A DNA stretch of 64,000 nt from Persicaria tinctoria (taxonomy: Eukaryota; Streptophyta; Magnoliopsida; Caryophyllales; Polygonaceae): contig JBANSL010000004.1 in assembly GCA_037127255.1 (NCBI GenBank), positions 13,957,967-14,021,966 of the forward strand, given 5' to 3'. Of the stretch, positions 33,634 through 46,409 are shown piece by piece. Within the stretch, counting starts at the first letter, position 1; every line of letters begins with the position of its first letter. Below the pieces are notes generated by a model. That model did not search any database. It had not been told where the DNA came from and saw nothing but the letters and a program-made list of their open reading frames with translations. The position numbers and the translations under genes were made by a program.

Positions 33634-36600
33634 TGTTAATATTGTATAGTGGGCTAAAAGCCCATTAAGGCTCAATACCTTTATAACCTATATATATATG
33701 TTATATCAATGAATGGAAACCCTCAAGGAGGACTTTACATCAATTCTATCATTCTACATGGTATCACAGTCTTTTCTTCCTCACGGAACCCTAATTTGAT
33801 CCTCCAACCCCACCCCTCTTCTTTCGCCGCCGGCGTCGTCCCCTCGCCTCACCGGCCTCGCCGCCCTCCTCCTCCCTGTCCTGTCTTGCCGCCGCTCCAA
33901 TTGGAATTCCACGCCACCATCCCCCACAACCTCTCTCTCACCTTTTTTTTTCCAAAAAAAAAAAAAACTTACCATGGCCTTCTCCGATCGCCAACGACCT
34001 CTCGTCGGGATCATCGCCCCTCCAAAGTCTCTACACCAACATCACGCTTTCTTCTCTATGCAACCGACATCTTCAGACTCTTCTTGGTACATGGACACTG
34101 GTGCCACCTCCCACATGACAAACTCCTCAGGTAACGTCTCATCTATTTTTTTTAAGGGCCCTGCCCACTCTATTATCGTCGGAAATGGTGGTCGTCTTGC
34201 CACTTCGGGGATTGGCCACGCCACATTACAGACCCCCAACCCACCCACTACACCTCAAAAATGTCCTTATTGCCCCAAAGATTGTCAAAAACCTTATCTC
34301 TGTCCGTTGGTTCACTACTGACAACAACGTTTCCCTTACGTTTGATCCATATGGTTTATCTGTGAATGATCTTACTACGGGGGTTACTCGCATGAGATGT
34401 AACAGCGCCGGGGAGCTCTACCCTGTCACACCACCACCCGCGTCTAGTCAGTCGTGCCCGGTCGCCCTCTCGGCATCGTCGTCCAGCATGTGGCATGCAC
34501 GCCTGGGCCATCCCAGTGTTGCCGTTCTAGATGTCCTCCGTTCTCAGAGCCTTGTCACCTGTCATAAAGACCCACGCTCTGGTTTATGCTCTTCCTGCCA
34601 ACTAGGCAAACATGCCAGACTGCCGTTCCAACGGTCTTTGACCTCTACCCTTGCTCCGTTTGATATCATTCACAACGACATTTGGACCTCTCCCGTGCCT
34701 AACAAGGAGGGTCACAAGTACTACCTCTTGTTTCTTGATGATTACACTCATTACTTATGGGTCTTCCCATTGCATTTCAAGTCTCAAGTGTTTCCTGTCT
34801 TTGCCAGATTCCATACCTACATCAAAACACAGTTTCACATGTCCATCAAATGTTTCCAATGTGACAATGGTTGTGAATTTGACAACAAAGATTTTCACTC
34901 CTTCTTTGCCGCAAATGGGATCTTCTATTGCTTATCTTGCCCCTATACTTCTCAGCAGAATGGCAAGGCAGAAAGAATCATCAGAACCATTACCAACATG
35001 ATGCCCTCTCTCCTCTTCCACGCATCTATTCCCCTTCCCTATTGGCCTCACGCCTTATCCATCACATGTTATCTCCTAAACATTCTCCCTTCCACTACCC
35101 TACACCATCGCTCGCCAACTCAGACACTTTATTACGCCGAGCCTAGGTATAATCACCTTCGCACCTTCGGGTGCTTGTGTTTCCCAAACCAGTCCTCCAC
35201 AGCCCCGCACAAGCTTCACCCGCGCTCCACTCCATGTGTCTTCCTAGGCTATCCGTCTGATCATCGCGGTTACATTTGCCTCGATATCAAGACCCACAAG
35301 ATCATTCTCTCACGTCATGTCACCTTTGATGAGTCGCGATTTCCCTTTGCGTCTCCCACACCCCCTGTGTCTCCGTCACAGTCCGAGTCACCATTCCCTC
35401 ACTTCCTTTTTCCACAGAGCTCTCCCGGTGCTCCTGCTTCTCCCCCAACACCACCACCACCACCAGATCACACACCGGCAGCGTCTCCGGTGTCTTCCGA
35501 CCCCGTCAGATCGTCTCCATGACCACCGCCCATCACCCTGCTATCCACCTCCCATCACCCCGCCAAACAGCCTCCCGTCACCTACGTGCGGCGCCCGCCG
35601 CATGTACAAATGCTGCGCCCGCAGCTTTACACCCCTCCCTGGAGGCGGCCGCCGCAACCCTCGCCGTCTTTGACCCGCCTGCCGCCTCTTCCCCTTGCTT
35701 AGCCCCTCTTGCTCCCGTCCTTCCCGACTCTCATTCACCCTCTGCCCCCACCCAGACCTCCCTCTCCCCCGTTCCCACCTCCCACAAAACAGCCCTCCTC
35801 GACCCGAATTGGCAGGCGGCTATGCTCGACGAATACAGGGCCCTTACGAAGAATGGTACTTGGGTTCTTGTTCCTCGCCCTCCTGAGGCGAACGTCATTC
35901 GTTGTATGTGGCTTTTTTGTCACAAGTTCCGCTCTGATGGGATGTTGGAGCGCTACAAGGCCCGTCTTGTGGTGAACGGTAGATCTCAGCAGGCCGGTAT
36001 TGATTGTGATGAGACCTTCAGCCATGTGGTCAAGCCTGCCACTATCCGAGTGGTCCTGAGTCTGGCTCTGTCGCGCAACTGGGCCATCCATCAGTTAGAT
36101 ATCAAGAACGCCTTTCTACATGGTCATCTGAACGAGACAGTTTACATGTTTCAGCCGCCGGGGTTTACTGATGCTGAGCGCCCAAAGCATGTCTGTCTCC
36201 TCAAGCGCTCTCTATATGGTCTGAAACAGGCTCTGCGAGCGTGGTTCCAGCGTTTTGCCTCTCATCTTCTCCGTTTGGGTTTCACTGGCAGCCGTTCAGA
36301 TACATCTCTATTTATCTATCGCAGAGGCTCAGATTTGGCATTCCTGCTGCTTTATGTCGACGACATCATTCTCACCGCCTCTTCTGATGCTCTTCGGACG
36401 TCGATAATCTCGCAGTTGAGTGCGGAATTCGCCATGTCTGATCTGGATCATCTGTCTTACTTCTTGGGAGTTGCTGTTCAGCGGCATGCGTCTGGTATGT
36501 TTCTCTCACAAAGTAAGTATGCTGCAGAGATTGTTGCTCGGACTAAGATGGTCAACTGTAATCCCGTCGCGACCCCAGTCGATACATCCAACAAGCTCAG

Positions 36601-36990
36601 TGCTCATTCTGGTCCTTTGGTTGACGATCCCACACTGTATAGTAGCCTCGTTGGTGCTCTTCAGTATCTCACTTTCACCAGGCCTGATATCAGTTACGTC
36701 GTTCAACAGATCTGCTTGTTCATGCATGCCCCTAGGGAACCTCACTTTCAGGCTTTGAAGCGGATCATTCGGTACATCAACGGCACCCTCGAGCTCGGCA
36801 CCACCATCACTCATTCCTCTAAGCTTGATCTTGTGGCTTACACTGATGCGGATTGGGGTGGTTGTCCAGACACACGTCGCTCCACGTCTGGTTACTGTGT
36901 CTTCCTCAATGACACTCTTGTATCTTGGTCAGCCAAGCGTCAGTCCGTCGTGTCTCGTCGATCTACTTCTTGCAAAAAAAAAAAAACCAT
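33634..36990 (+). mobile_element. Copia element with short LTR; gag and 3' end missing
   Basis: The 5' LTR (33634-33758, 125 bases) starts TGTTAATATTG, carries CCTATATATATATG and ends CATTCTACA, followed by the primer site TGGTATCACAG. Only about 320 bases separate it from protease, so gag is deleted. Pol ends inside RNase H near 36975, where the text turns into an A run. No 3' LTR is found. Short LTRs of this form are typical of the Retrofit/Hopscotch type. Confidence 0.85.
33974..36990 (+). pseudogene. Copia pol with frameshifts, truncated in RNase H
   Basis: Protease: WYMDTGATSHMT (DTG) near 34089. A shift at about 34230-34320 leads into the long frame 34185-35522, with the integrase finger (MWHARLGHPS ... 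CSSCQLGKHARLPF), catalytic D in IIHNDIWTS, D in FQCDNGCEF and E in NGKAERIIRT. A second shift and stop near 35520 precede the RT frame (35519-37057), with LDIKNAFLHGHL, KRSLYGLKQALRAW and LLYVDDIILT. RNase H keeps AYTDADWGGCPD and SWSAKRQSVVSR, then stops matching. The Pro/Ser-rich linker between integrase and RT is normal for the family. RT and integrase cores are otherwise open, so the element is fairly young. Confidence 0.88.
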
Positions 36991-37381
36991 TTCATTAAAA
37001 AATGTCATATTTATGTTTAAATTATATATTAAACCCTTTCTTTCAATATTGGTTTAAAAATAATTCTTCATCATTTTTATCTATATTTTTTGTTTCTCTT
37101 CTATTTTTTTTTACCCTCAACTATTTAAATAAAAAAAAATCATTAACAATAAAAATTTTAGTGTTTTTTCAATATTTTTTTTATAAAATCTTCTTATCAA
37201 GTATACAAAAAAAAAATCACAATTTTTTTAGCACATTTTTTTCAGCACCTCCCTACCTACCTGAAATCCTGACTCCGCCACCGAGCAAAATCGATTAAAA
37301 AAAAAAGTATACATTATTTATTGATCATCCCACATGGCTTCAATTGAATTCACAGCAGGACCAAATAAACGTTGTGTATTA
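36991..37381. other. AT-rich spacer after the truncated Copia
   Basis: T/A-rich text. A short GC-richer piece at 37244-37290 resembles a scrap of another repeat. No gene is seen. Confidence 0.45.
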
Positions 37382-37612
37382 CTCCCTCCAATCGAAAATA
37401 TTTGATGTTTTGACTTTTTGCACGTATTGTAAGGAGCTAAAAACTATATAAAATATTAATCTTTTAATTAAAGTTTTTTCACAATTTAATACTTAATACT
37501 AATAAATATTAAACTATGAAAAAAAAAAAAAAAAATAAGATTTTATATAATTTTTAGCTCCTAAAACTACGTGCACAAAAGTCAAACATCAAATATTTCC
37601 GATAGGAGGGAG
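37382..37612. mobile_element. Stowaway-type MITE upstream of the sulfate transporter
   Basis: CTCCCTCCAATCG ... CGATAGGAGGGAG inside TA duplications (37380-37381, 37613-37614). 231 bases; the arms carry TTTGATGTTTTGACTTTT and its inverse. It ends about 300 bases before the transporter start codon, so it lies in the promoter. Confidence 0.88.
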
Positions 37613-37918
37613 TAGTATTATTTTTTATTTTTGGTCATGAATAAACGTTGCGTAATTGATCAGCTCTTTTGACTTCTCATAATGAATGAAATCGAAATGA
37701 TGGATTGAGGAATGATGATCAGCCAATTACACTCTCAGCTATCTGAATCTGGTCGCACTGAAACGCCCCCAAAGAGCCTCTTTTTTAACCAGCTTAAAAC
37801 GGACCACACATTACACATAGAGGCGAGGGAGAGAGCAAGAGCAAACGGGGCCCCACCGACGTAACAGAAAACGTGGCAGATCTGATTCTGAAGCGGGGGC
37901 CATTAAAATACGCCCGCT
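37613..37918 (+). promoter_or_regulatory. Upstream region of the sulfate transporter gene
   Basis: A CCAAT box is at 37723-37727. The 120 bases before the ATG are GC-richer with GAGGGAGAGAGCAAGAGC, like a 5' leader. I see no clear TATA box, and no UPE/SURE sulfur-response element that I can assert. Confidence 0.4.
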
Positions 37919-40900
37919 ATGCGCCCCGAAATTACCTACGCTTCGCCGAGCTCCGGTAATCTTGCCACCTTGGCCGACGTCAGCACCTCCGCCGCAGCCA
38001 TGCCGGGGACGCAGCGCACGGTCAAGGTCATCCCTCTCCAGCACCCGGAGTCCTCCACGTCGTCGTCGGGGTCGCTGCTGGCCACCTCCAACACTCTGCT
38101 TGTTAGATGGAGGGCGAAGCTCAAGGCGATGAATGTGACGGATTGGATTTGCGTCTTCCTCCCTTGCTACCGTTGGATTCGATCTTACCGCTTCAAGGAG
38201 TACTTCCAGAACGATATTGTCGCCGGTGTCACTGTCGGTGTGATGCTTGTCCCTCAGGTGAATCTCTCTGCTGTGTGGCGTTTGAGTTTGATGGAATTTC
38301 AATCTTCGATTGGAAAACGGCGGAGTGAGAATCTGTGGCTGCCAATTCCTTGCTTTCTTTTCACGCCAGTTCAATGATTCGATCAGCGGATTTTTCTCTC
38401 TCTCTCTCTTTTTTTTTTCCTATTTTTGAGTTTGTTCAATTTCTCCTTATTTTTCACTGCTGAAAAAATTAGAGTTGTTCGAGTTCAGAGCTGCGGTGGA
38501 TGAGAAACACCTGCTTTTTGGATGACTTTGATTTAGCTATAGTGTTTTTGACAAGTAGACAATGGCTAGCTTGAGCTTCTTTCTGGATCAAATAAATCAC
38601 TTCCACAAATCATTTTTAACTAGTGCTTTGTATGCTGGTTATGAGTATGAGGAAATCTTGGTGATTGATTGTATGACTTCTGGTGGACTGGATTTTATTT
38701 GCATTTTTCTGATTTGGTCTTTTAATGGAGATGAAGAGTCTTGACTTGGCATTTTCTTTGTTACTTATTGATTATGATTTTTTAGATTGCATACTGGCCA
38801 GGAGTCTATTGTTTTATCACAATGTAGCTTCACGTGCTTTCTACTATGATCAAATATATTGCCTCCCAGTAACTAAGTTTTCTTGTCCATTTTTCCCCTG
38901 GTGAGTTTATCTGCAAGTTTCAAGAGCTCAGATTTTTGCTTAACTGATTTACTTTGTTGCTCTCCAGGCAATGTCTTACGCAAAGTTAGCTGGGCTGGAG
39001 CCAATATATGGACTCTGTAAGTTATTTGCCATTTATCCGATAAAGTAGATCGCGTGTTAATCGATAAATCTGTAAACTCCCATTGACTGATTTCTATTTA
39101 TATGTACTAAAAACACAGTTTGTGATAATATGACATTGCCAAAATTGACACGGTTTTCGTAAAGCATGCCATGCATTTTTATTAGGGTGACATCCGCAGT
39201 TGGACTACATTTGAAAATCAGATTTTAAATTGCCCTATTTTTGCAAATAGTCCTGTAGGGAGAATAAATTATTAAGCTTGGTCATTTATTGAAGGACTTA
39301 CTATGCATTGGTAACTCGTGAACTTTTTCCTTGTGCAAACAGACTCTGGTGTGATGCCTGTATTTGTGTATGCCATTTTTGGCTCATCACGACAGCTTGC
39401 AGTTGGTCCTGTGGCTTTGGTGTCCCTCCTGGTGTCTAATGTATTAAGTGAAATTGTTGATTCATCTGATGCGTTATACACAGAGCTTGCAATCTTACTA
39501 GCATTCATGGTTGGAGTGTTAGAATGTATATTGGGACTCCTAAGGTACTCAATTTGAACTTTATGGCTCATCTAGCTTTTCTTGTCGTGTTTAGACAATG
39601 GACACTCATTCCCTTCCTTTCTTTTCATTGTCACTGTAGGTTGGGATGGATTATTCGCTTCATTAGCCATTCTGTGATTTCTGGTTTTACAACTGCCTCT
39701 GCCATAGTGATTGCCTTGTCTCAAGCAAAGTACTTTCTTGGATATGACATAGATAGGTCCACTAAAATCATAACCCTAATGAAAAGTATCATTTCTGGAA
39801 TAAGTGGGGTAAGCTTTTAATGCCGAATCATCTGTTTATGCACTCTCCATACGAATCTGTGATTACTGTAGTCATTGCAACTTCTGTCTGTTCAGCTCAC
39901 ATTCTTTTCATAATTGTCTATGCATTTTTGTGTAACCCATATTTCTGTTCTGCCCTGCCAGTATATTTTCAGATATGAGAATATATATGTATGCCTGGTT
40001 CTCTTCATTACTTTCTGTATCACCTTGAAAGATTTCTGTTTTCTGCAAAATGGCAGTTAGCTCCTCATTAGAGGATGTTCTTATCTCAGAAAACTTAGTT
40101 TTGGTATCCTATTTGCTTTCTGGTTCCCATTCTTCAAAAGATACATTTGACTCTAAATATGCTTCTAATGCATTCTTTCACTCTGTGGAACTTACTTTTC
40201 TGTTAGGTTGAGTATACTGCTGTTAGTTTCTCCCCAGTGTTTTATGTTTCCCTTTTCATATTTTGTAAATCACACACCCATTTTGTCCTCTTTTTTACTA
40301 TTTTTCTCTTCATAGAACCTGGTTCTGTAACTCAAATGTCCTTTATCTGCTCTTTATTGTCTGCTATTAGTGTTTCTTCTGATTTCATCACATATATGCT
40401 CTTATTTGTGTTTTAAATTAAGATGATTTAAAATCAATCCATTCAATATTTCTCTTTTACAAGACAATTTTTTACTTTTAATGGCCACTTATTCTGTTTC
40501 TCTTTTGTAGTTCACTTGGCAGCCGTTTGTCTTGGGATCATGTATCCTAGCTATCCTTCTTATCATGAAGCATTTGGTAAGACCCAAGTACATGGTCTTT
40601 TAGTCCTGTGAATTGTATTATGTTGACCTGATTATTAACATTAGTTTCTGTCATGACCTTTATCAATGTTTAGGGAAAAACGAGGAAGTATTTGCGGTTC
40701 CTCCGAGCAGCAGGACCTCTTACAGGAGTTGTCTTGGGTACAGCTTTTGTGAAAATATTTAATCCGTCTTCCATTAGTGTGGTGAGGATACTTGAATTCG
40801 ACTTTTAAGATATAAGAAAATAAATGTATTATGTTTTCATCTCGATCTTTCATGATGCTGATAGAATACGGCAAATTTGATGCACTAGCTGAATACATAA

Positions 40901-43900
40901 AGAAATACCTGTTCAGTCATTTCCATTGCGTTATGAACTAAATAATTATTTATGGTTCTTGTTCCTTTTAAATCTCATTCAACAATCTATATTGTTGTAA
41001 ACTTGTAATTAATTGTCAAATTTGGTCAGTGTTTTAGGGCATGAAGGATAGAAGGCTCTTCTATTATGATTTCAATTCCTTTAGTTCCACTGCCATTCTA
41101 CCAGTGAATCACAAATTATTCATTTAGGTTGGAGAAATTCCTCAAGGCCTCCCAAAATTTTCAGTTCCTCGTGGTTTTTCTTACTTCAAGTCCTTGATTC
41201 CAACTGCATGCCTTATAACTGGTGTAGCTATACTGGTAAATGTTTTGAATACATGTCTTCTTCTTCTTTTTTAATCTTCTTCATTGACATCATATGCAAA
41301 TAATTTACTTGCATTAAATATGAACTTTCAGGAATCTGTTGGAATAGCCAAAGCATTGGCAGCAAAGAATGGCTATGAACTGGATTCAAATCAAGAGGTA
41401 TGGCTTATTGAAGAATTACTCTACTTTCCACAGCTAAAAACAACTTTTGTGCTATATGCCTATATCCACATGTCTGTTGGTTGGCCTTTTGTACACTTGT
41501 AAGTTTTAAGAATTCAGTCAGTTGCTAGATTGATGCTGTTCATTTTGCTAGGAGCAAGTAGAAGTAATTCAAACTTAACTTTCTTTCCCCACAACTTGTC
41601 CTATTTTATTTCGAAACTAGCCGCATGAACTCACAAGAGTAGTTGGAAGATTTTTTTTTATCCCCCAACACTTGACTGGCTTCATGAACAAAAGAGTAAA
41701 TAGTTCACATCATAAGATGGGGGGGATGCATTTCTTTCCTGAATTGAGAGAGGCCATATTGTTACAATAATGGATTCTTGTAACAGGTTATTTCCATCTT
41801 CTTCCATCTTTTTCCAGTCCTCGCCTGGAACAAACTTGACTGGGAAAATGTGTACTACCATTCATTTTAATAATTGCTAGCCTACTCAAAATCTTATAAT
41901 TATTGCGCATTGGAAGTAATAGTCAAGTATCTTATGATTTCTTATCAGTATTTTCATTCAGTAAGAAAGGACCTATTCTAAACTTCATTGCTTATCCTTT
42001 CCATGAGCTGTCCATTTATTTTTTAACAGTCTTGATTGATAACTGAAGGCATATATTTTGTAATATGGAGTATTAAAGCAATGTTAGCTTGATATTAAAA
42101 CTTGCAGTTGTTTGGTCTTGGAGTCTCAAACATTGCGGGCTCATTCTTCTCTTCATACCCATCTACAGGTCAGATTTGGACTTTCAAACTTATGTCAACT
42201 GATTTCTTTCTTGGTTCATGCTGAAAAAAACAAAAAATATATTTTCTGATTTGAGTCCTAAATGTGCTCTTTTATGAATAATGATTTTTTTTTTTAAAAA
42301 AAAAATAAAAAATTTCAGGTTCCTTCTCTAGATCAGCTGTGAACCATGAGAGTGGAGCAAAAACTGGCTTTTCTGGAATTCTCACGGGAATGATAATGGG
42401 ATGTGCTCTTCTGTTCCTCACTACATTATTTGAAGATATACCCCAGGTTTGATTTACATATTAACCCTTTTTTTCCCAAGGAATCGTGAGACACAGACAT
42501 TAGGCTAGATTTATTACCCTCTTTTTTTTATACTCCGTATCTTAAATCAAACCACGGTTACAGGACTCTACTGCTTTTGATTTGCTAACCTCCTGTGTAG
42601 TTTCAAAATAAATTAGTAGTGAAGCTTTTCCTCAATTAATCTGTTCACTTCAGGTTCCTTTCCCTTCTCTGTATATTCTATTGGTCTCTTCAGTTGCTTA
42701 CAAGAATATTGGTACTCTATGCTTACTCGACAGTGTGCTCTGGCTGCCATTGTGATTTCTGCTGTTATGGGCCTGGTGAGTCGGTGCTCCAAATCCATAC
42801 ATTCATTCCAATGGCTCTAGTTTCTTATTCTATCATTATCATTGCAGATAGACTATGAAGAGGCTATACTTTTATGGCGTGTAGACAAGAAAGATTTTGT
42901 TCTTTGGACCGTTACTTTTTTAACTACTTTATTCCTCAGTATAGAGATTGGTGTCCTTGTGGGGGTAAGTATATGTTCTGAAAGAGTATGACTAGTTTAT
43001 AGGCAGATGATGTCTTTAAAGTTATGAAAAATCCCCCCTCACATGCACATGATATTCAGTTACATTTAGCTGATTTTCATAATGTCTGAATTTGTAGGTT
43101 GGCGTTTCACTTGCATTTGTGATCCATGAGTCAGCAAACCCACATATTGGTAAGTGTACTCAAAATTCAATCCTCCCAGTTGTGCAACTAGTGTTTGGCC
43201 GTTTGTGCAACTGTTTAAAATTTTTGGATTTTCATTGCCTTGCAGCTATCTTGGGTCGTCTTCCTGGCACTACAATTTATAGAAACATAGAACAATATCC
43301 AGAATCTTACACGTACCATGGAATCGTGATTGTTCGTGTCGATGCTCCTATTTATTTTGCAAATATAAGCTATATCAAAGAGAGGTGTGGTATTTGACCC
43401 TTCCAAGCGTATGAGTTACCTGCCTGCATTCCATTTCATAGAGTTTTCCCATATTTATAAGACTAATAAACTTGCTTTATGTATCTTTCTCAGGCTTCGA
43501 GAATATGAAATCACTGAAGATGGACCTACAAGACGTGGGCCAGAAGTAGAAAGAGTGTACTTTGTGATCATAGAAATGTCACGTATGTTCTCATCATCAT
43601 CCACTATTTCTCTTAGTTATAGACTTAAAGATCGATAATTTGTGCTTAGGATGTAAAATAAAAGTCCAGCGCGCCTACATTCCCCATATCATGTGCATCT
43701 TCACAAATATACTTTGATGCCCTCGGAAGTCCTTGTGTTTCACCCATCCATCTCTCCTTTCAATCCCTAAACATTAAAGAACGTCCTTAAAACATGTCTC
43801 TCTGATACTTTCCTTGAACCCCTTTATGGATATGCATTGACATTTTAGTTGAAGCTTGAAATGTACCCTAGTGGCTTTGCTCTTTGAATTTGACACATTG

Positions 43901-44458
43901 AACTCCTGAACTCCCCTCTTTGCAACAGCTGTTACGTACATTGATGCAAGTGCAGTACAAGCTTTGAAGGATCTGTACTACGAGTACAGATCCCGTGACA
44001 TCCAGGTTAAATTCATTTGTCCTAAACACATCTAAATTTCACAACTGATGGGTCTTTTTTTTTTTTTTTTGCTCTTACAACTGATGGGTCTATGTCCAGT
44101 CTCCATTGTCCACTATCTAGAAGTTGAACGCATTATCTGTTGCATTGCATCTTCCCAGGTCGTGATCACCAATCCAAACCGCGTTGTTTTGATGACCCTA
44201 ACAAAAGCAGGGCTAGTCGATCTTATAGGGAGAGAGTGGTACTTTGTGAGAGTACACGATGCGGTCCAAGTCTGCCTGCAGCAGGTGCAGAGCCTCAACG
44301 AGGAGTCACCCGAAACATTCCCTGAAAATAAGCCCAGTCTCCTGCAGAGGCTGCTAATGCATAGAAGGGAAGATTTGTCGAGTTCTGAGTTGGAGTCTGG
44401 TGATCGGAATCCTTCAAGCTCCCAAGCAGAAGAGCCACTTCTGCCCAAAAAATCCTAG
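37919..44458 (+). CDS. SULTR4: Group 4 sulfate transporter (SULTR4-like, tonoplast)
   Basis: SLC26/SulP sulfate transporter; in plants, group 4 members release sulfate from the vacuole. Exons: 37919-38257, 38968-39016, 39343-39544, 39640-39808, 40511-40576, 40674-40781, 41128-41235, 41332-41397, 42108-42168, 42319-42446, 42734-42775, 42848-42964, 43098-43149, 43246-43384, 43494-43582, 43929-44005, 44159-44458. All introns are GT-AG, phases agree, and the sum is 2112 bases, 703 residues, close to the family length. Cytosolic start: [12 protein letters not shown] (near 36), [17 protein letters not shown]. Transport core: [97 protein letters not shown] domain from about residue 510: [50 protein letters not shown]. 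Group 4 rather than 1-3 is chosen from the KVIPLQHP start and the [13 protein letters not shown] junction. The start at 37919 gives the expected N-terminal length. No breaks seen; 4;1 versus 4;2 cannot be told. Confidence 0.95.
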
Positions 44459-45002
44459 TATCGCTTGGGAAACACCTCGAGAATCAGGAATCGGTTTCAG
44501 AATCGCCGAAACTCATTTCGATTTTTGGTTGAGAAAAACAATGCAGGGGTTGCTTCCAAGATTTTGCGGTTCAGTCATTCAACATTGTGTATAAAAGGAA
44601 AAGTCAGTCGGTGATGTCCTGGCATTTCAGGTGTAATTAGTTTGGCTTGTGATTTGGGCTCTTCTCTTTTGTGTTTAGTGGAAGATTGGAAGGGTTTTGC
44701 TTTGTTGTAATGGTAACATTGACACATTGTATGTATTGTATTGTATTGTATTAAATTCATTAGATGTACACTATGGAATTTCGTGTGCACCTGGAAGCCA
44801 ATGTGCAAAGGACCTTCAAAAGTGTTGCAAATCCGACTATCCGAGGGAAGACAAAAATGATCCAAGTGAAGCGTTGATTTCGGGGTGTGTTTGAAATGGT
44901 TACTTGGTTGCATTGGAAGTACTCTGAAGTCTGAACCATTAGAAGGACAAGGGTGGTGGCTGCTAATTGGTGGCGCGAACAGACTAACTTAGTCTGTTCG
45001 AA
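44459..45002 (+). other. 3' UTR and downstream flank of the sulfate transporter
   Basis: The TAG ends at 44458. GTATTGTATTGTATTAAATTC near 44734-44755 is a T/A-rich stretch where polyadenylation could occur, though no exact AATAAA is near. An inverted repeat CGAACAGACTA-ACT-TAGTCTGTTCG (44977-45001) directly precedes the palindrome at 45003. Confidence 0.5.
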
Positions 45003-45054
45003 TTGCACCAAACCACTAGTAATCTAAATTTAGATTACTAGTGGTTTGGTGCAA
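45003..45054. repeat. 52-bp perfect palindrome next to a second hairpin
   Basis: TTGCACCAAACCACTAGTAA is mirrored exactly about 45028/45029, without a loop. It directly follows the 25-base hairpin at 44977-45001. Confidence 0.92.
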
Positions 45055-45682
45055 ATCGACGATGAACACAACTGGGTTGGATCGATGAAGCTGGTGGTCT
45101 GTGCCACTGGCGGCCAAGGAGGAGGTTGTAGTCTTTTGTAGGTGTTTAGACTTACCTGATACAGTGATACCAATATATCCAGGGAAGTTGTGTATATTGT
45201 GGTTAAGTTTTACAATCTAACTAAGGCCGTGTGCACCCGTGAACACTTGTATCGGTCGGCCATTCACCCACTTTTATCCTGTCACATCTGCATAAGAACA
45301 CCTCTTAATTTTTTTTTATCAATTCTACCCACATCCGTGCATCCTACTTCCGAGCCCTTTGCTCATTTTTAATCATTTTTTTTCCAATCTAAACATATAT
45401 AAAATGGGTGTCTATAAATAGATAAAATTAAATCTTAATTAAATATATGATCATTTTTTTAAAATAATTAATTTAGACAGTAAAAATGTGTTTAAATTTT
45501 AATAAACAACTCCCTAGGTCCCCTCCTATGTAAACTATGTGCTAGAACTCAATTATTCAGCCCTTCACACTGCTGCTTCTGCCAGAGAAATTTAGAACTG
45601 CCGCTAAGCCATTTAAGCCATTTTGTATTTTTTATTTTTTTAATTGCCTAGGTGGACTTGAAGAACACCTAATAGATGCACG
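45055..45682. other. Spacer, nothing recognised
   Basis: Mixed text without frames. CACGGGTGTGCA before 45691 provides the hAT target. Confidence 0.45.
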
Positions 45683-45690
45683 GGTGTGCA

Positions 45691-46401
45691 TAGGGTTGGC
45701 AAATGGTACGAAAATTACCATACCAACCACGTACCAATCACAAACCGACTATGTTGGTAACCAACATGGTGGTAACCATCTTGGTGGTAACCACGTGAAG
45801 GTGGTACGGTAATGGTAATGAAATCTGAATACCATGGTTACCAAGTATATATATTTTTTTTATTTAATATTTTATTGTTATTACCTTGAAGTTTTAAGTT
45901 TTTAATTTATATTTTTGTGTTTTGATTTTGACCTAAATTGGTCCTTTCTACGTTTTCTACTAGAACAGTAGGAACATTTTGAATGTTTGAAAATTTTGAA
46001 CTTGTTTTGTTTGAACTTGCAGGAACATTTTGAATGTTTGAACAATTAAACTTGGTTTGTTTCAAGACTTTGAACTTGGTTGGTTTGTAATTTAGGTTGT
46101 AAACTTGATTTATTTAAACTTTTAATAGCTGGTAACCATATTATTTTTTATAATCATATTTTTTCGTTCGATAATTTTAATGACTACCGGAAGGTAGCCA
46201 AGGGGTTTTAAAAAATACAAATAAAATTACAGATTGGTAACCATGGTAATGTACCGATGGTAACCATAAGTCGTGGTTACCACATATTCGGTAACCACGA
46301 CTTGTGGTTGGTACGTGGTATGAAAATTTGCGTACTACCAGTTTGTGGTTGGTACGTGATAATCATCATTTTTTTGTGATTACCGTACCATGCCAACCCT
46401 A
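45691..46401. mobile_element. hAT-type MITE, copy 2 (GGTAACCAC family)
   Basis: TAGGGTTGGCA ... TGCCAACCCTA with the 8-bp duplication GGTGTGCA (45683-45690 and 46402-46409). 711 bases, in the opposite orientation to 15686-16430. Similarity runs along the whole length, with a few small gaps, including a shorter (TA)n tract. Confidence 0.92.
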
Positions 46402-46409
46402 GGTGTGCA

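Noticed and set aside
35735..36091. 118-codon minus frame
   Set aside because: Antisense shadow of the Copia RT frame.
37811..38374. 187-codon minus frame opposite the transporter's first exon
   Set aside because: Antisense shadow of a GC-rich coding exon; the plus strand is clearly the gene.
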